This document shows positions 31,468-42,815 of a stretch of DNA of 64,000 bases, piece by piece. Origin of the DNA: Amia ocellicauda (taxonomy: Eukaryota; Chordata; Actinopteri; Amiiformes; Amiidae); NCBI RefSeq assembly GCF_036373705.1, contig NC_089851.1, forward strand, positions 54,327,440-54,391,439. The letters are read 5' to 3'. Below the pieces are notes generated by a model. That model was not told where the DNA came from. It searched no databases and saw nothing but the letters and a program-made list of their open reading frames with translations. How positions within the stretch are numbered: the first letter of the stretch is position 1; each line of letters opens with the position of its first letter. Position numbers and translations under genes: made by a program.

Positions 31468-31473
31468 TTTTTT
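31468..31473 (+). terminator. Pol III T6 terminator of the tRNA-Leu-like gene
   Basis: Six T residues starting six bases after the discriminator base, on the coding strand of the tRNA. Confidence 0.8.
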
Positions 31474-31524
31474 GATCAAAACTTTATTTTGTTCTCTTTT
31501 TCTAATTTAATTTATTTTATTTTA

Positions 31525-31732
31525 TACCACCCCAAAAACAATCATAAAATATATAACCTAAAATCATCACATGCACATCACTAAACACAGTTTAAAATAC
31601 TTTTTTATTAAAACTTTATGTTGTTGTTCTCTTCTTATTTTAATGTATTTTATTTTGGTAACAACTTATCGTACCAAACCTAATCATAAAACATAACCTA
31701 ACACAAATAATAATAAGTTTAAACTCTTAAAC

Positions 31733-31769
<37 letters not shown>

Positions 31770-32138
31770 CATCAGGGTGAGATGGCGGCGAACACTTGTC
31801 AAGATGACCTGTGCCCTTTCCAAAATGCCTGTCATCCTAACAAGATGGAGGTCATCCAAACAAGATGGCTGCCATCCTAACAAGATCACGGTCATCCAAA
31901 CAAGATGGCTGACAGGAGAGGGTCAAAGGGTAAAACCTGTATTCTTACAAGATGGCTGACTGGAGAGGATCAAAGGGTACAGGGTAAGGAGGAGCTTCCT
32001 GGCCCATTGGGCTTCTGGGTAAGGAGGGGCTTCATGGCCCGTGAGGCTTCTGGGTAAGGCGGGTTTCCCAGCCGATGGGGCTTCTGGGTAGGGGCGGGGC
32101 CACCTGTCACTTTGACATAAAGTACCATCATTACTACT
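31525..32138 (-). repeat. Polinton right terminal inverted repeat
   Basis: Reverse complement of the left repeat, differing by scattered substitutions and a longer (CA)n tract at 31735-31764. Confidence 0.93.
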
Positions 32139-32144
32139 CTGATG
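32139..32144. other. Target-site duplication, right (CTGATG)
   Basis: One mismatch to CTTATG at the left side. Confidence 0.75.
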
Positions 32145-32924
32145 TTAGTACTTGAAATGTGTATTACCAAGCATTGATAAGTCACACAGTGTGGCAACAA
32201 TCTTGGATTATGCCTCGATTTCTCATAAACCCTTATACTGGCTGATGTGTGCTTTGGTATACAGTATCTTTGGACTGTGTTCTACACATATCCTAAAAGA
32301 CAATTCCTACATGAAGAAACATAGCAGTAATGAACAAAATATTTTGACTTACTGTACATTTTGTTCAATTTTAAGCCTGCAATAACACACTGTCACCACT
32401 GGTAGCAGCATATACCACAAACAGCACTGAGATAAAAAAAAATGAAGCGGCCATCTTGGGCATGTACATCGTAACAACAAAACACTATCAGTCACTTGCA
32501 ACAGTATTAGAGTGGAAACTATTATTTTAAACACACAGACACTTCTGTCTGCAAATACAAATAGTGTAAATTGAGATGTGTTTAAATTAGGGATTATTTC
32601 AGATGTAGAGAAACCTTGAAGAGAAGCAAGAGAAAACAAATGTGAAACTAAAAAATTGGATTAAATGTGATTCACATGAAACATAAATACACATTATGTA
32701 AAATAAATACATGAAAATCAACAGTGGTACAAGAGCGGTGATGTTGCTGAATCTGTAGTGGTGGATTATTGCTTTCAACTGAACATCATTTCAAACTGAG
32801 ATTGGCTGGATCCATGCATCAGTTCCTGGTTAAATAGTTAACGATGCAACACGGGGGCGATTTTGTGCTCTTCTCTCTCAGTGAAATCGTAACTTATGGT
32901 GACATGTTGTATACTGAACTGTGC
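32145..32924. other. Unique-looking flank, no gene seen
   Basis: AT-rich DNA with only random short ORFs. CGGCCATCTTGGGCATGTAC near 32450 recalls the repeat flanking the left side of the Polinton. Confidence 0.4.
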
Positions 32925-33091
32925 AGAATCGCTGGCTCTATTCAATATAATTGAAAGGGCGAACATAAGACGTTTACTGTGCGAGCTACAATCGAATAAA
33001 CGGACCTGCTCATTGAGGCGCTTGATATTAGTAATTGGACATATTTCCCGCTTTATGAAAAACATTGCTTTTACAAGCTGGAATTGTACAC
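32925..33091 (+). repeat. Dispersed repeat, second copy, 5' part
   Basis: Matches the start of the uninterrupted copy at 18488. It breaks off after TTTACAAGCTGGAATTG, where a 2.8 kb insertion begins. Confidence 0.7.
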
Positions 33092-33681
33092 TGTAAAAAA
33101 TGTTACATGCAATCTACTTTAAAAAATTATGGTAACATTATTACACATATTTTTTAAGGTTTAGTTTTTTTGCGAAATCTACCCGAATAAATTAAGTAAA
33201 ATTTCCTAAATTATTTAGTCTATGGCACACAATGAATTTAATTTAATCTTTTTTATTGTATGTTTTCTCACAAATTAATCAACTAAAATTTACTCATTTG
33301 TATTAATTAAAATGACTTAATTATAAAATGTACTGCCTTTTTCAAGTTAAGATAATAATGAATACAAAATGCAGTTTTTGTTGACAAACATGCTTTTATT
33401 GTCTTTTTGGACTGTAACCATAAATAACAAATATATATAAAATGTAAGCAGCAGTTTTAAGACATGAAAAAAAAAAGTTTACATTTCCCATGTCATTGAG
33501 AAACATCATTTTGTTACACAAAAACATGTGCATACAAATAACAACTTGTAGCAAAATGTATAAAACCATTTATACTAGCTAAAAGATTGTATGAACAACA
33601 ATCATGTAGAACAGTATCAAACGCTCAATCAGTGCAGTTTTTTTTCCACCAGAACTTGATAATAATGCTTTGTCTCTCAAT

Positions 33682-33979
33682 CTAAGACATGAGTTTGTTT
33701 TTAAGTGTTAGTAATTTGGGGGAAAACTTGCACACATCCAGTTCTAAGAAGAGCTTCTGAAAGGCCTCAAATGTGTGCCTCAGTTCTTTCGAGTAGGTGA
33801 GGTTTAGTGCATACGTCAGTCCAAGAAAAACAGCACAGGCTCTAGACAGATTTTCCAAGCCAGCCATGACTTGCACCCCCTCCAAGATGATGCTGACGTC
33901 CTCCTGATCATCCCTCTTGCAGATGGCAATTTTCATTATTTGCGGCAGGAGATCTTGCTGTACATCTGTATTGTCGCAC
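33682..33979 (-). CDS. Unidentified terminal exon-like ORF
   Basis: The frame opens at a splice-acceptor shape on the minus strand (GGTTGTTTTACAG then TGCGACAAT) and stops at 33682. The protein text LLPQIMKIAICKRDDQEDVS, GVQVMAGLENL, ACAVFLGLTYALNLTYSKE and LRHTFEAFQKLFLELD resembles a last exon found in many repetitive fish genes of unknown function. That is recollection of a pattern, not a database result. The upstream exons would lie at higher coordinates but were not found. Most likely a transposon-borne or retained gene fragment. Confidence 0.5.
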
Positions 33980-34409
33980 TGTAAAACAACCATTAAATAA
34001 GTATTTTTATCTTGTCTGTCTCTCTATCATTATATATCTGTCCATAATTATAAAGTTTATTTGTGTACGGTTGTAAACAAACATTTTGAAACATTTTTCT
34101 TATAACAGCTTAAAATTCTAAATTTCTTTGTAAACACTAAAACAAAAAAATATGTTTCAGTGGACGGCACACACTGTCAAAATAACAAGCTCAAATATAG
34201 TTTCACCAATGACAGAGGGTGTATTCAGGGTAAAGAAAAAAAATACATTTGGTGACACCAGTGTAGGGGGGAAAACTGCAAATTAACCATGTTTACATGA
34301 GGAATATAGTGCATTCAGAATGTAAAACAGCCCCCACATTAATTCTAATTTTCAGTTTACTTATTCTGATTGTTGGGGTAAAGTTGTTTTCCCAATTATA
34401 AAGAATACC

Positions 34410-34625
34410 TTATCAATTATTTCTTCCTGTGTCTCGGAACTGCCCTGGGACATATGCAAAGAAAATTTCATTCAGGTTCGGGACTGCCCCGAACCACCTA
34501 TGAAATATTGCTTGTAGATGTATAAAAGGCTGTGTGAAACTTTCAATAAACGAAGATAAACAAACTGACATTGTGTCAGTGACTTTATTTCCCGGGCCTG
34601 TCTCCTGCTGAGAGTCTAAACTGTT
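34410..34625 (+). repeat. Possible solo-LTR-like fragment
   Basis: A TATAAAAGG box (about 34520) is followed by AATAAACGAAG (about 34544) and a pyrimidine-rich 3' end, a promoter/polyA layout seen in short LTRs. Ends and target duplication could not be defined. Confidence 0.35.
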
Positions 34626-34689
34626 ACTGGAAGCGCTCACTGGGGTGCCTGATTCACTGGGATCCGAAGGGTTGCTTCAACTGAAGCTT

Positions 34690-34850
34690 TGCACCTTAAC
34701 ACTGATGTTGATCCCAATCTGTAAATGTAACTGGTCCTACTTGCACCGCTCCAAGCAGAATTCGAACCAGCTTCACCGGCATTGGAGGTGGGTGCACTAA
34801 CAAGGACGCTAAAGATCATAGCCTCTAGCATCAGTCACTGGGGCACCTCT
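34690..34850 (-). repeat. tRNA-derived SINE relic
   Basis: On the minus strand TAGCGTCCTTGTTAGTGC is followed by AGCTGGTTCGAATTCTG, an A-box/B-box pair spaced as in tRNA-derived SINE heads. Confidence 0.5.
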
Positions 34851-34988
34851 TGAGGCCAAGTGGAGTGAGGTTTACTCACACAGCTCTTACTAGCTGCTCT
34901 CTGTTACATATAAATGAAATTACACTCTGCCTTACATCACGCCTTTTGGGTTTGAGGACTGAAAGATATAACCTACTTTTTTTTTTTT

Positions 34989-35174
34989 GGTTACACTATT
35001 TCGATGGTCCACTTTAGACATTCTACTAACTGTAAGTAACTACTCTCATTAGAGTATTAGTAGACTGCAAGTAAACTGTTAGGTTAGGGTTAATAGATTA
35101 CGTTAACAAGTAGTTGCAAAGTTACTTATACTCAGTAGAATTTCTAAAGTGGACCACCAAAATAAAGTGTTACC
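34989..35174. mobile_element. MITE with ~40 bp terminal inverted repeats
   Basis: Left end GGTTACACTATTTCGATGG and right end CACCAAAATAAAGTGTTACC are inverted copies. Both continue through a TCCACTTTAGA(C/A)ATTCTACT text. Length is 186 bp, with no coding capacity. It sits inside the larger insertion. Confidence 0.8.
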
Positions 35175-35491
35175 TTTCTTAATATAGTGGCTGACAAAAG
35201 TCTTATTTGTGTTAAATATTTTCACAGTAGTTTTAGACAATTTAATTGTAAAAAAGTATTGTTCAGGTTCATCCCCTTGGAATTATAAGGTTCTATCTGA
35301 CATTTTTGACAAAATTGAGTTATTCACATATTCTTATTCTGTGACAACTTATTTAGATTATGTGACTTTTTTTTAAGTTGTGTACATTTTTGGACTTTTT
35401 ATTTAGAAAACAAAAAGGTTCTGTCTACAAAGTTGAACTCAAACTTCGTACTATAAGGTTCTATTTGCGAGCCAATCAGCACTTATCTAAT

Positions 35492-35530
<39 letters not shown>

Positions 35531-35536
35531 CTCTCT
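35492..35536. repeat. (ATCT)n microsatellite
   Basis: About ten ATCT tetramers followed by a CT run. Confidence 0.95.
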
Positions 35537-35919
35537 CTTTTGGCTATTCTTTCTCAAGCCAACATCAAACAAACCTTTCAATCCATACTGATCTCTAGAG
35601 AGAAAGACATTTTACCTGTCACACTTTTTGTGGAATATTGGATTTTGTTAATTTAAGACACCTGTTTCAACTCATCAGCTCGTCAGAATAGGCATCGACA
35701 TGAGACAACTAAAATTGAACTAATTCTCTTAAGCCTTAAAATTGCAGAAATGTCCTTAAATAAAAGAGGAAAATGTATCTCTTGGTTCTATTAGTGAAAT
35801 CTTCTCAATATTTTGTATCAAACACTAAACCACAATTTCATTAATAAAATGTACACATTATTTTTAATTACTACGTAAAAACAATTAGACCCATGATAAA
35901 TTTTTTACAGTGTATAAAA

Positions 35920-36300
35920 CATTGCATTTACAAGCCATAATTATATATAACGTGCACATCGGTAATCAATGTGACAACCAAATGAAACAGAAATTAAGCT
36001 ACTAAATGAGGTTCGGATGATTACTGCGAATTGAAAAGCTGCAGCAGTTCTATGCTATACAAGTACACAAATGAGACTTGTAGAATAAAGTGTTTACTCA
36101 TTTATTATGATACCAGAGCTATTTATATTATTAAACTAATTTAATTAAAAATGATATATTGAAATCAAATCAGGGTAGTTGACTTTTTGAGATTAATACT
36201 GGCTTGTACTTCAACATATTTGACCACAAGAGGGGGAACTTCAACATGAAAACTCTTCCGATTTTGTCAAAATTTGCTTTCATCTGATTTATATTATTAG
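35920..36300 (+). repeat. Dispersed repeat, second copy, 3' part
   Basis: Continues the family interrupted at 33091 (ATTATATATAACG, ACCACAAGAGGGGGAACTT, CATCTGATTTATATTATTAG). The tRNA-Pro array begins within about ten bases of its end. Confidence 0.7.
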
Positions 36301-36491
36301 GGGTAAAAAACTTGTAAAAAACACATTTTCTTTAAAGAAAACAAAACACACAGATGACAGTCTGATTTCCCATCAGCTATACAGGCAACAGTATCTGAGG
36401 TCGATAGCCCTCCCTTGTGCAGAGGAGCCCAGAAGCCAGCCTTCAAGAGCAAACGAACGAACACTTCGGTGACTGCAAAGTGGGGCCAAGT

Positions 36492-36547
36492 GGGCTCGTC
36501 CTGGAGTTGAACCCAGGGCCTCTCACACCCTCAGCAAGAATCATACC
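36492..36547 (-). pseudogene. tRNA-Pro-like, class B, 5'-truncated
   Basis: Lacks the first 16 nt of the tRNA (acceptor 5' strand and start of the A box). A deletion joins the D arm directly to CTCTCCTTTGGTGCAGC, text normally ~300 bp upstream. First unit of the right block. Confidence 0.85.
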
Positions 36548-36867
36548 TCTCCTTTGGTGCAGCTCAGGAGTACACGTTCAGCAAAGGTCTCCATAACAAG
36601 CCGGCAAACCACATTTCGTCCTCCTCCTCCTCAACAACACACTACATGTCCTCCTCCTCCTCAACAACAACAACAACAACAACGAACTTGTAAAATACAC
36701 ATTTTCTTTAAAGAAAACAAAACACACAGATGACAGTCTGATTTCCCATCAGCTATACAGGCAACAGTATCTGAGGTTGAAAGACCTCCCTGGTGCAGAG
36801 GAGCACAGAAGCCAAGCATCGAGAGAGAACAAACGAATGCTTCAGAGAATGCAAAGCGGGGCCAAGT

Positions 36868-36939
36868 GGGATCGTCCGGGAGTTGAACCCGGGACCTCTC
36901 GCACCCTAAGCAAGAATCATACCCCTAGACCAACGAGCC
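36868..36939 (-). tRNA. tRNA-Pro (AGG), class A, acceptor mismatch
   Basis: U33 and anticodon are normal. G70 is T, which breaks the pair with C3. One extra G-U pair in the anticodon stem. Confidence 0.8.
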
Positions 36940-37457
36940 AAGTTAACGTAGGTTGTCGCAGTTTCTGCTGGGCAAGCGCGTAACTGCTTTGGGGCAGACC
37001 GGGAGACCTACGCTCACTGACTGATAGCATGGACTGTAGCGCTGACGTGTCTTTCCAGAATGGTAACGCCATCCCCAGTGAGACAGCACTGAGAGCATGG
37101 TTCAGCAGGCCCGCAAACAACTGAAAAGAATGCCTCTCCTTTGGTGCAGCTCAGGAGTACACGTTCAGCAAAGGTCTCCATAACAAGCCGGCAAACCACA
37201 TTTCGTCCTCCTCCTCCTCAACAACACACTACATGTCCTCCTCCTCCTCCTCAACAACAACAACAACAACAACGAACTTGTAAAAAACACATTTTCTTTA
37301 AAGAAAACAAAACACACAGATGACAGTCTGATTTCCCATCAGCTTTACAGGCAACAGTATCTGAGGTCGATAGCCCTCCCTTGTGCAGAGGAGCCCAGAA
37401 GCCAGCCTTCAAGAGCAAACGAACAAACACTTCGGTGACTGCAAAGTGGGGCCAAGT

Positions 37458-37529
37458 GGGCTCGTCCTGGAGTTGAACCCAGGGCCTCTCACACCCTCAG
37501 CAAGAATCATACCCCTAGACCAACGAGCC
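37458..37529 (-). tRNA. tRNA-Pro-like (AGG), class B
   Basis: Typical class B body, starting a run of three class B units spaced 590 bp. Confidence 0.72.
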
Positions 37530-38047
37530 AAGTTAACGGAGGGTGTCGCAGTTTCTGCTGGGCAAGCGCGTAACTGCTTTGGGGCAGACCGGGAGACCTA
37601 CGCTCACTGACTGATAGCATGGACTGTTGCGCTGACGTGTCTTTCCAGAATGGTAACGCCATCCCCAGTGAGACAGCACTGAGAGCATGGTTCAGCAGGC
37701 CCGCAAACAACTGAAAAGAATGCCTCTCCTTTGGTGCAGCTCAGGAGTACACGTTCAGCAAAGGTCTCCATAACAAGCCGGCAAACCACATTTCGTCCTC
37801 CTCCTCCTCAACAACACACTACATGTCCTCCACCTCCTCCTCAACAACAACAACAACAACAACGAACTTGTAAAAAACACATTTTCTTTAAAGAAAACAA
37901 AACACACAGATGACAGTCTGACTTCCCATCAGCTATACGGGCAACAGTATCTGAGGTCGATAGCCCTCCCTTGTGCAGAGGAGCCCAGAAGCCAGCCTTC
38001 AAGAGCAAACGAACAAACACTTCGGTGACTGCAAAGTGGGGCCAAGT

Positions 38048-38119
38048 GGGCTTGTCCTGGAGTTGAACCCAGGGCCTCTCACACCCTCAGCAAGAATCAT
38101 ACCCCTAGACCAACGAGCC
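38048..38119 (-). tRNA. tRNA-Pro-like (AGG), class B, acceptor mismatch
   Basis: G68 is A, giving a C5-A68 mismatch on top of the class B changes. Confidence 0.65.
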
Positions 38120-38637
38120 AAGTTAACGGAGAGTGTCGCAGTTTCTGCTGGGCAAGCGCGTAACTGCTTTGGGGCAGACCGGGAGACCTACGCTCACTGA
38201 CTGATAGCATGGACTGTAGCGCTGAAGTGTCTTTCCAGAACGGTAACCGTATCCCCAGTGAGACAGCACTGAGAGCATGGTTCAGCAGGCCCGCAAACAA
38301 CTGAAAAGAATGCCTCTCCTTTGGTGCAGCTCAGGAGTACACGTTCAGCAAAGGTCTCCATAACAAGCCGGCAAACCACATTTCGTCCTCCTCCTCCTCA
38401 ACAACACACTACATGTCCTCCTCCTCCTCCTCAACAACAACAACAACAACAACGAACTTGTAAAAAACACATTTTCTTTAAAGAAAACAAAACACACAGA
38501 TGACAGTCTGATTTCCCATCAGCTATACAGGCAACAGTATCTGAGGTCGATAGCCCTCCCTTGTGCAGAGGAGCCCAGAAGCCAGCCTTCAAGAGCAAAC
38601 GAACAAACACTTCGGTGACTGCAAAGTGGGGCCAAGT

Positions 38638-38709
38638 GGGCTCATCCTGGAGTTGAACCCAGGGCCTCTCACACCCTCAGCAAGAATCATACCCCTAGAC
38701 CAACGAGCC
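38638..38709 (-). tRNA. tRNA-Pro-like (AGG), class B
   Basis: C67 is T, so the G6-C67 pair becomes G-U. Confidence 0.7.
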
Positions 38710-39230
38710 AAGTTAACGGAGGGTGTCGCAGTTTCTGCTGGGCAAGCGCGTAACTGCTTTGGGGCAGACCGGGAGACCTACGCTCACTGACTGATAGCAT
38801 GGACTGTAGCGCTGACGTGTCTTTCCAGAATGGTAACGCCATCCCCAGTGAGACAGCACTGAGAGCATGGTTCAGCAGGCCCGCAAACAACTGAAAAGAA
38901 TGCCTCTCCTTTGGTGCAGCTCAGGAGTACACGTTCAGCAAAGGTCTCCATAACAAGCCGGCAAACCACATTTCGTCCTCCTCCTCCTCAACAACACACT
39001 ACATGTCCTCCACCTCCTCCTCAACAACAACAACAACAACAACAACGAACTTGTAAAAAACACATTTTCTTTAAAGAAAACAAAACACACAGATGACAGT
39101 CTGATTTCCCATCAGCTATACGGGCAACAGTATCTGAGGTCGATAGCCCTCCCTTGTGCAGAGGAGCCCAGAAGCCAGCCTTCAAGAGCAAACGAACAAA
39201 CACTTCGGTGACTGCAAAGCAGGGCCAAGC

Positions 39231-39302
39231 GGGCTCGTCCGGGAGTTGAACCCGGGACCTCTCGCACCCAAAGCGAGAATCATACCCCTAGACCAACGAG
39301 CC
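39231..39302 (-). tRNA. tRNA-Pro (TGG)
   Basis: Body as class A with loop TTTGGGT. Anticodon TGG (Pro, UGG isoacceptor) arises from one base change at position 34. U33, acceptor and T stem are intact. The 3' flank is partly of class B type. Confidence 0.92.
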
Positions 39303-39817
39303 AAGTTATCTGACAGTGTCACAGTTTCTGCTGGGCAAGCGCGTAACTGCTTTGGGGCAGACCGGGAGACCTACGCTCACTGACTGATAGCATGGACTGT
39401 AGCGCTGACGTGTCTTTCCAGAATGGTAACGCCATCCCCAGTGAGACAGCACTGAGAGCATTGTTCAGCAGGCCCGCAAACAACTGAAAAGAATGCCTCT
39501 CCTTTGGTGCAGCTCAGGAGTACACGTTCAGCAAAGGTCTCCATAACAAGCCGGCAAACCACATTTCGTCCTCCTCCTCCTCAACAACACACTACATGTC
39601 CTCCTCCTCCTCCTCAACAACAACAACAACAACGAACTTGTAAAAAACACATTTTCTTTAAAGAAAACAAAACACACAGATGACAGTCTGATTTCCCATC
39701 AGCTTTACAGGCAACAGTATCTGAGGTCGATAGCCCTCCCTTGTGCAGAGGAGCCCAGAAGCCAGCCTTCAAGAGCAAACGAACAAACACTTCGGTGACT
39801 GCAAAGTGGGGCCAAGT

Positions 39818-39889
39818 GGGCTCGTCCTGGAGTTGAACCCAGGGCCTCTCACACCCTCAGCAAGAATCATACCCCTAGACCAACGAGCC
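39818..39889 (-). tRNA. tRNA-Pro-like (AGG), class B
   Basis: Typical class B body, 587 bp beyond a TGG copy. Confidence 0.72.
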
Positions 39890-40395
39890 AAGTTAACGGA
39901 GGGTGTCGCAGTTTCTGCTGGGCAAGCGCGTAACTGCTTTGGGGCAGACCGGGAGACCTACGCTCACTGACTGATAGCATGGACTGTAGCGCTGACGTGT
40001 CTTTCCAGAATGGTAACGCCATCCCCAGTGAGACAGCACTGAGAGCATGGTTCAGCAGGCCCGCAAACAACTGAAAAGAATGCCTCTCCTTTGGTGCAGC
40101 TCAGGAGTACACGTTCAGCAAAGGTCTCCATAACAAGCCGGCAAACCACATTTCGTCCTCCTCCTCCTCAACAACACACTACATGTCCTCCTCCTCCTCA
40201 ACAACAACAACGAACTTGTAAAAAACACATTTTCTTTAAAGAAAACAAAACACACAGATGACAGTCTGATTTCCCATCAGCTATACAGGCAACAGTATCT
40301 GAGGTCGATAGCCCTCCCTTGTGCAGAGGAGCCCAGAAGCCAGCCTTCAAGAGCAAACGAACAAACACTTCGGTGACTGCAAAGTGGGGCCAAGT

Positions 40396-40467
40396 GGGCT
40401 CGTCCTGGAGTTGAACCCAGGGACTCTCACACCCTCAGCAAGAATCATACCCCTAGACTAACGAGCC
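40396..40467 (-). tRNA. tRNA-Pro-like (AGG), class B
   Basis: Two extra changes: G9 to A between acceptor and D stem, and a substitution in the variable region. Confidence 0.65.
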
Positions 40468-40982
40468 AAGTTAACGGAGGGTGTCGCAGTTTCTGCTGGG
40501 CAAGCGCGTAACTGCTTTGGGGCAGACCGGGAGACCTACGCTCACTGACTGATAGCATGGACTGTAGCGCTGACGTGTCTTTCCAGAATGGTAACGCCAT
40601 CCCCAGTGAGACAGCACTGAGAGCATGGTTCAGCAGGCCCGCAAACAACTGAAAAGAATGCCTCTCCTTTGGTGCAGCTCAGGAGTACACGTTCAGCAAA
40701 GGTCTCCATAACAAGCCGGCAAACCACATTTCGTCCTCCTCCTCCTCAACAACACACTACATGTCCTCCTCCTCCTCCTCAACAACAACAACAACAACGA
40801 ACTTGTAAAAAACACATTTTCTTTAAAGAAAACAAAACACACAGATGACAGTCTGATTTCCCATCAGCTTTACAGGCAACAGTATCTGAGGTCGATAGCC
40901 CTCCCTTGTGCAGAGGAGCCCAGAAGCCAGCCTTCAAGAGCAAACGAACAAACACTTCGGTGACTGCAAAGTGGGGCCAAGT

Positions 40983-41054
40983 GGGCTCGTCCTGGAGTTG
41001 AACCCAGGGCCTCTCACACCCTCAGCAAGAATCATACCCCTAGACCAACGAGCC
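40983..41054 (-). tRNA. tRNA-Pro-like (AGG), class B
   Basis: Typical class B body, no extra change seen. Confidence 0.72.
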
Positions 41055-41560
41055 AAGTTAACGGAGGGTGTCGCAGTTTCTGCTGGGCAAGCGCGTAACT
41101 GCTTTGGGGCAGACCGGGAGACCTACGCTCACTGACTGATAGCATGGACTGTAGCGCTGACGTGTCTTTCCAGAATGGTAACGCCATCCCCAGTGAGACA
41201 GCACTGAGAGCATGGTTCAGCAGGCCCGCAAACAACTGAAAAGAATGCCTCTCCTTTGGTGCAGCTCAGGAGTACACGTTCAGCAAAGGTCTCCATAACA
41301 AGCCGGCAAACCACATTTCGTCCTCCTCCTCCTCAACAACACACTACATGTCCTCCTCCTCCTCAACAACAACAACGAACTTGTAAAATACACATTTTCT
41401 TTAAAGAAAACAAAACACACAGATGACAGTCTGATTTCCCATCAGCTACACAGCCAACAGTATCTGAGGTTGAAAGACCTCCCTGGTGCAGAGGAGCCCA
41501 GAAGCCAAGCATCGAGAGAGAACAAACGAATGCTTCAGAGAATGCAAAGCAGGGCCAAGC

Positions 41561-41632
41561 AGGCTCGTCCGGGAGTTGAACCCGGGACCTCTCGCACCCT
41601 AAGCGAGAATCATACCCCTAGACCAACGAGCC
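41561..41632 (-). tRNA. tRNA-Pro (AGG), class A, T73
   Basis: Cloverleaf intact but discriminator base is T instead of C. Confidence 0.87.
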
Positions 41633-42150
41633 AAGTTAACGGAGCGTGTCGCAGTTTCTGCTGGGCAAGCGCGTAACTGCTTTGGGGCAGACCGGGAGAC
41701 CTACGCTCACTGACTGATAGCATGGACTGTAGCGCTGACGTATCTTTCCAGAATGGTAACGCCATCCCCAGTGAGACAGCACTGAGAGCATGGTTCAGCA
41801 GGCCCGCAAACAACTGAAAAGAATGCCTCTCCTTTGGTGCAGCTCAGGAGTACACGTTCAGCAAAGGTCTCCATAACAAGCCGGCAAACCACATTTCGTC
41901 CTCCTCCTCCTCAACAACACACTACATGTCCTCCTCCTCCTCCTCAACAACAACAACAACAACAACGAACTTGTAAAAAACACATTTTCTTTAAAGAAAA
42001 CAAAACACACAGATGACAGTCTGATTTCCCATCAGCTTTACAGGCAACAGTATCTGAGGTCGATAGCCCTCCCTTGTGCAGAGGAGCCCAGAAGCCAGCC
42101 TTCAAGAGCAAACGAACAAACACTTCGGTGACTGCAAAGTGGGGCCAAGT

Positions 42151-42222
42151 GGGCTCGTCCTGGAGTTGAACCCAGGGCCTCTCACACCCTCAGCAAGAAT
42201 CATACCCCTAGACCAACGAGCC
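42151..42222 (-). tRNA. tRNA-Pro-like (AGG), class B
   Basis: Typical class B body between an AGG class A copy and a TGG copy. Confidence 0.72.
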
Positions 42223-42743
42223 AAGTTAACGGAGGGTGTCGCAGTTTCTGCTGGGCAAGCGCGTAACTGCTTTGGGGCAGACCGGGAGACCTACGCTCAC
42301 TGACTGATAGCATGGACTGTAGCGCTGACGTGTCTTTCCAGAATGGTAACGCCATCCCCAGTGAGACAGCACTGAGAGCATGGTTCAGCAGGCCCGCAAA
42401 CAACTGAAAAGAATGCCTCTCCTTTGGTGCAGCTCAGGAGTACACGTTCAGCAAAGGTCTCCATAACAAGCCGGCAAACCACATTTCGTCCTCCTCCTCC
42501 TCAACAACACACTACATGTCCTCCACCTCCTCCTCAACAACAACAACAACAACAACAACGAACTTGTAAAAAACACATTTTCTTTAAAGAAAACAAAACA
42601 CACAGATGACAGTCTGATTTCCCATCAGCTACACAGCCAACAGTATCTGAGGTTGAAAGACCTCCCTGGTGCAGAGGAGCCCAGAAGCCAAGCATCGAGA
42701 GAGAGCAAACGAATGCTTCAGAGAATGCAAAGCAGGGCCAAGC

Positions 42744-42815
42744 GGGCTCGTCCGGGAGTTGAACCCGGGACCTCTCGCACCCAAAGCGAGAATCATACCC
42801 CTAGACCAACGAGCC
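42744..42815 (-). tRNA. tRNA-Pro (TGG)
   Basis: Same TGG body as at 39231, but the whole 3' flank is of class A type. Confidence 0.92.

Larger units (their letters stand above)
19968..32138. mobile_element. Polinton/Maverick element
   Basis: 12.17 kb self-synthesising DNA transposon. It begins AGTAGTAATGATGG and ends with the reverse complement, has ~600 bp terminal inverted repeats, and is flanked by a near-perfect 6 bp target duplication. It contains a protein-primed family B DNA polymerase, a retroviral-type integrase with chromodomain, an adenain-like protease, a major capsid and a minor capsid protein, plus accessory ORFs. Genes form two convergent blocks, plus strand 21.8-26.8 kb and minus strand 31.3-27.4 kb, with AATAAA signals between them. 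Several genes are broken, so this copy is not autonomous. No packaging ATPase with a P-loop was seen. Confidence 0.95.
33092..35919. mobile_element. Composite insertion bounded by ACACTGTAAAAAA termini
   Basis: Left end TACACTGTAAAAAATG and right end ATTTTTTACAGTGTAT form inverted termini of about 15 bp. The insertion splits a dispersed repeat whose intact form is seen at 18488. The interior holds an exon-like ORF on the minus strand, an LTR-like stretch, a tRNA-derived SINE relic, a MITE and an ATCT microsatellite. The superfamily was not determined. AAACATTGC(T/A)TTTACAAGC occurs on both sides and may be a longer flank duplication. Confidence 0.65.

Noticed and set aside
32349-32639. 96-residue minus-strand ORF with hydrophobic stretches
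   Set aside because: AT-rich flank with no start context, family or neighbouring exon signals.
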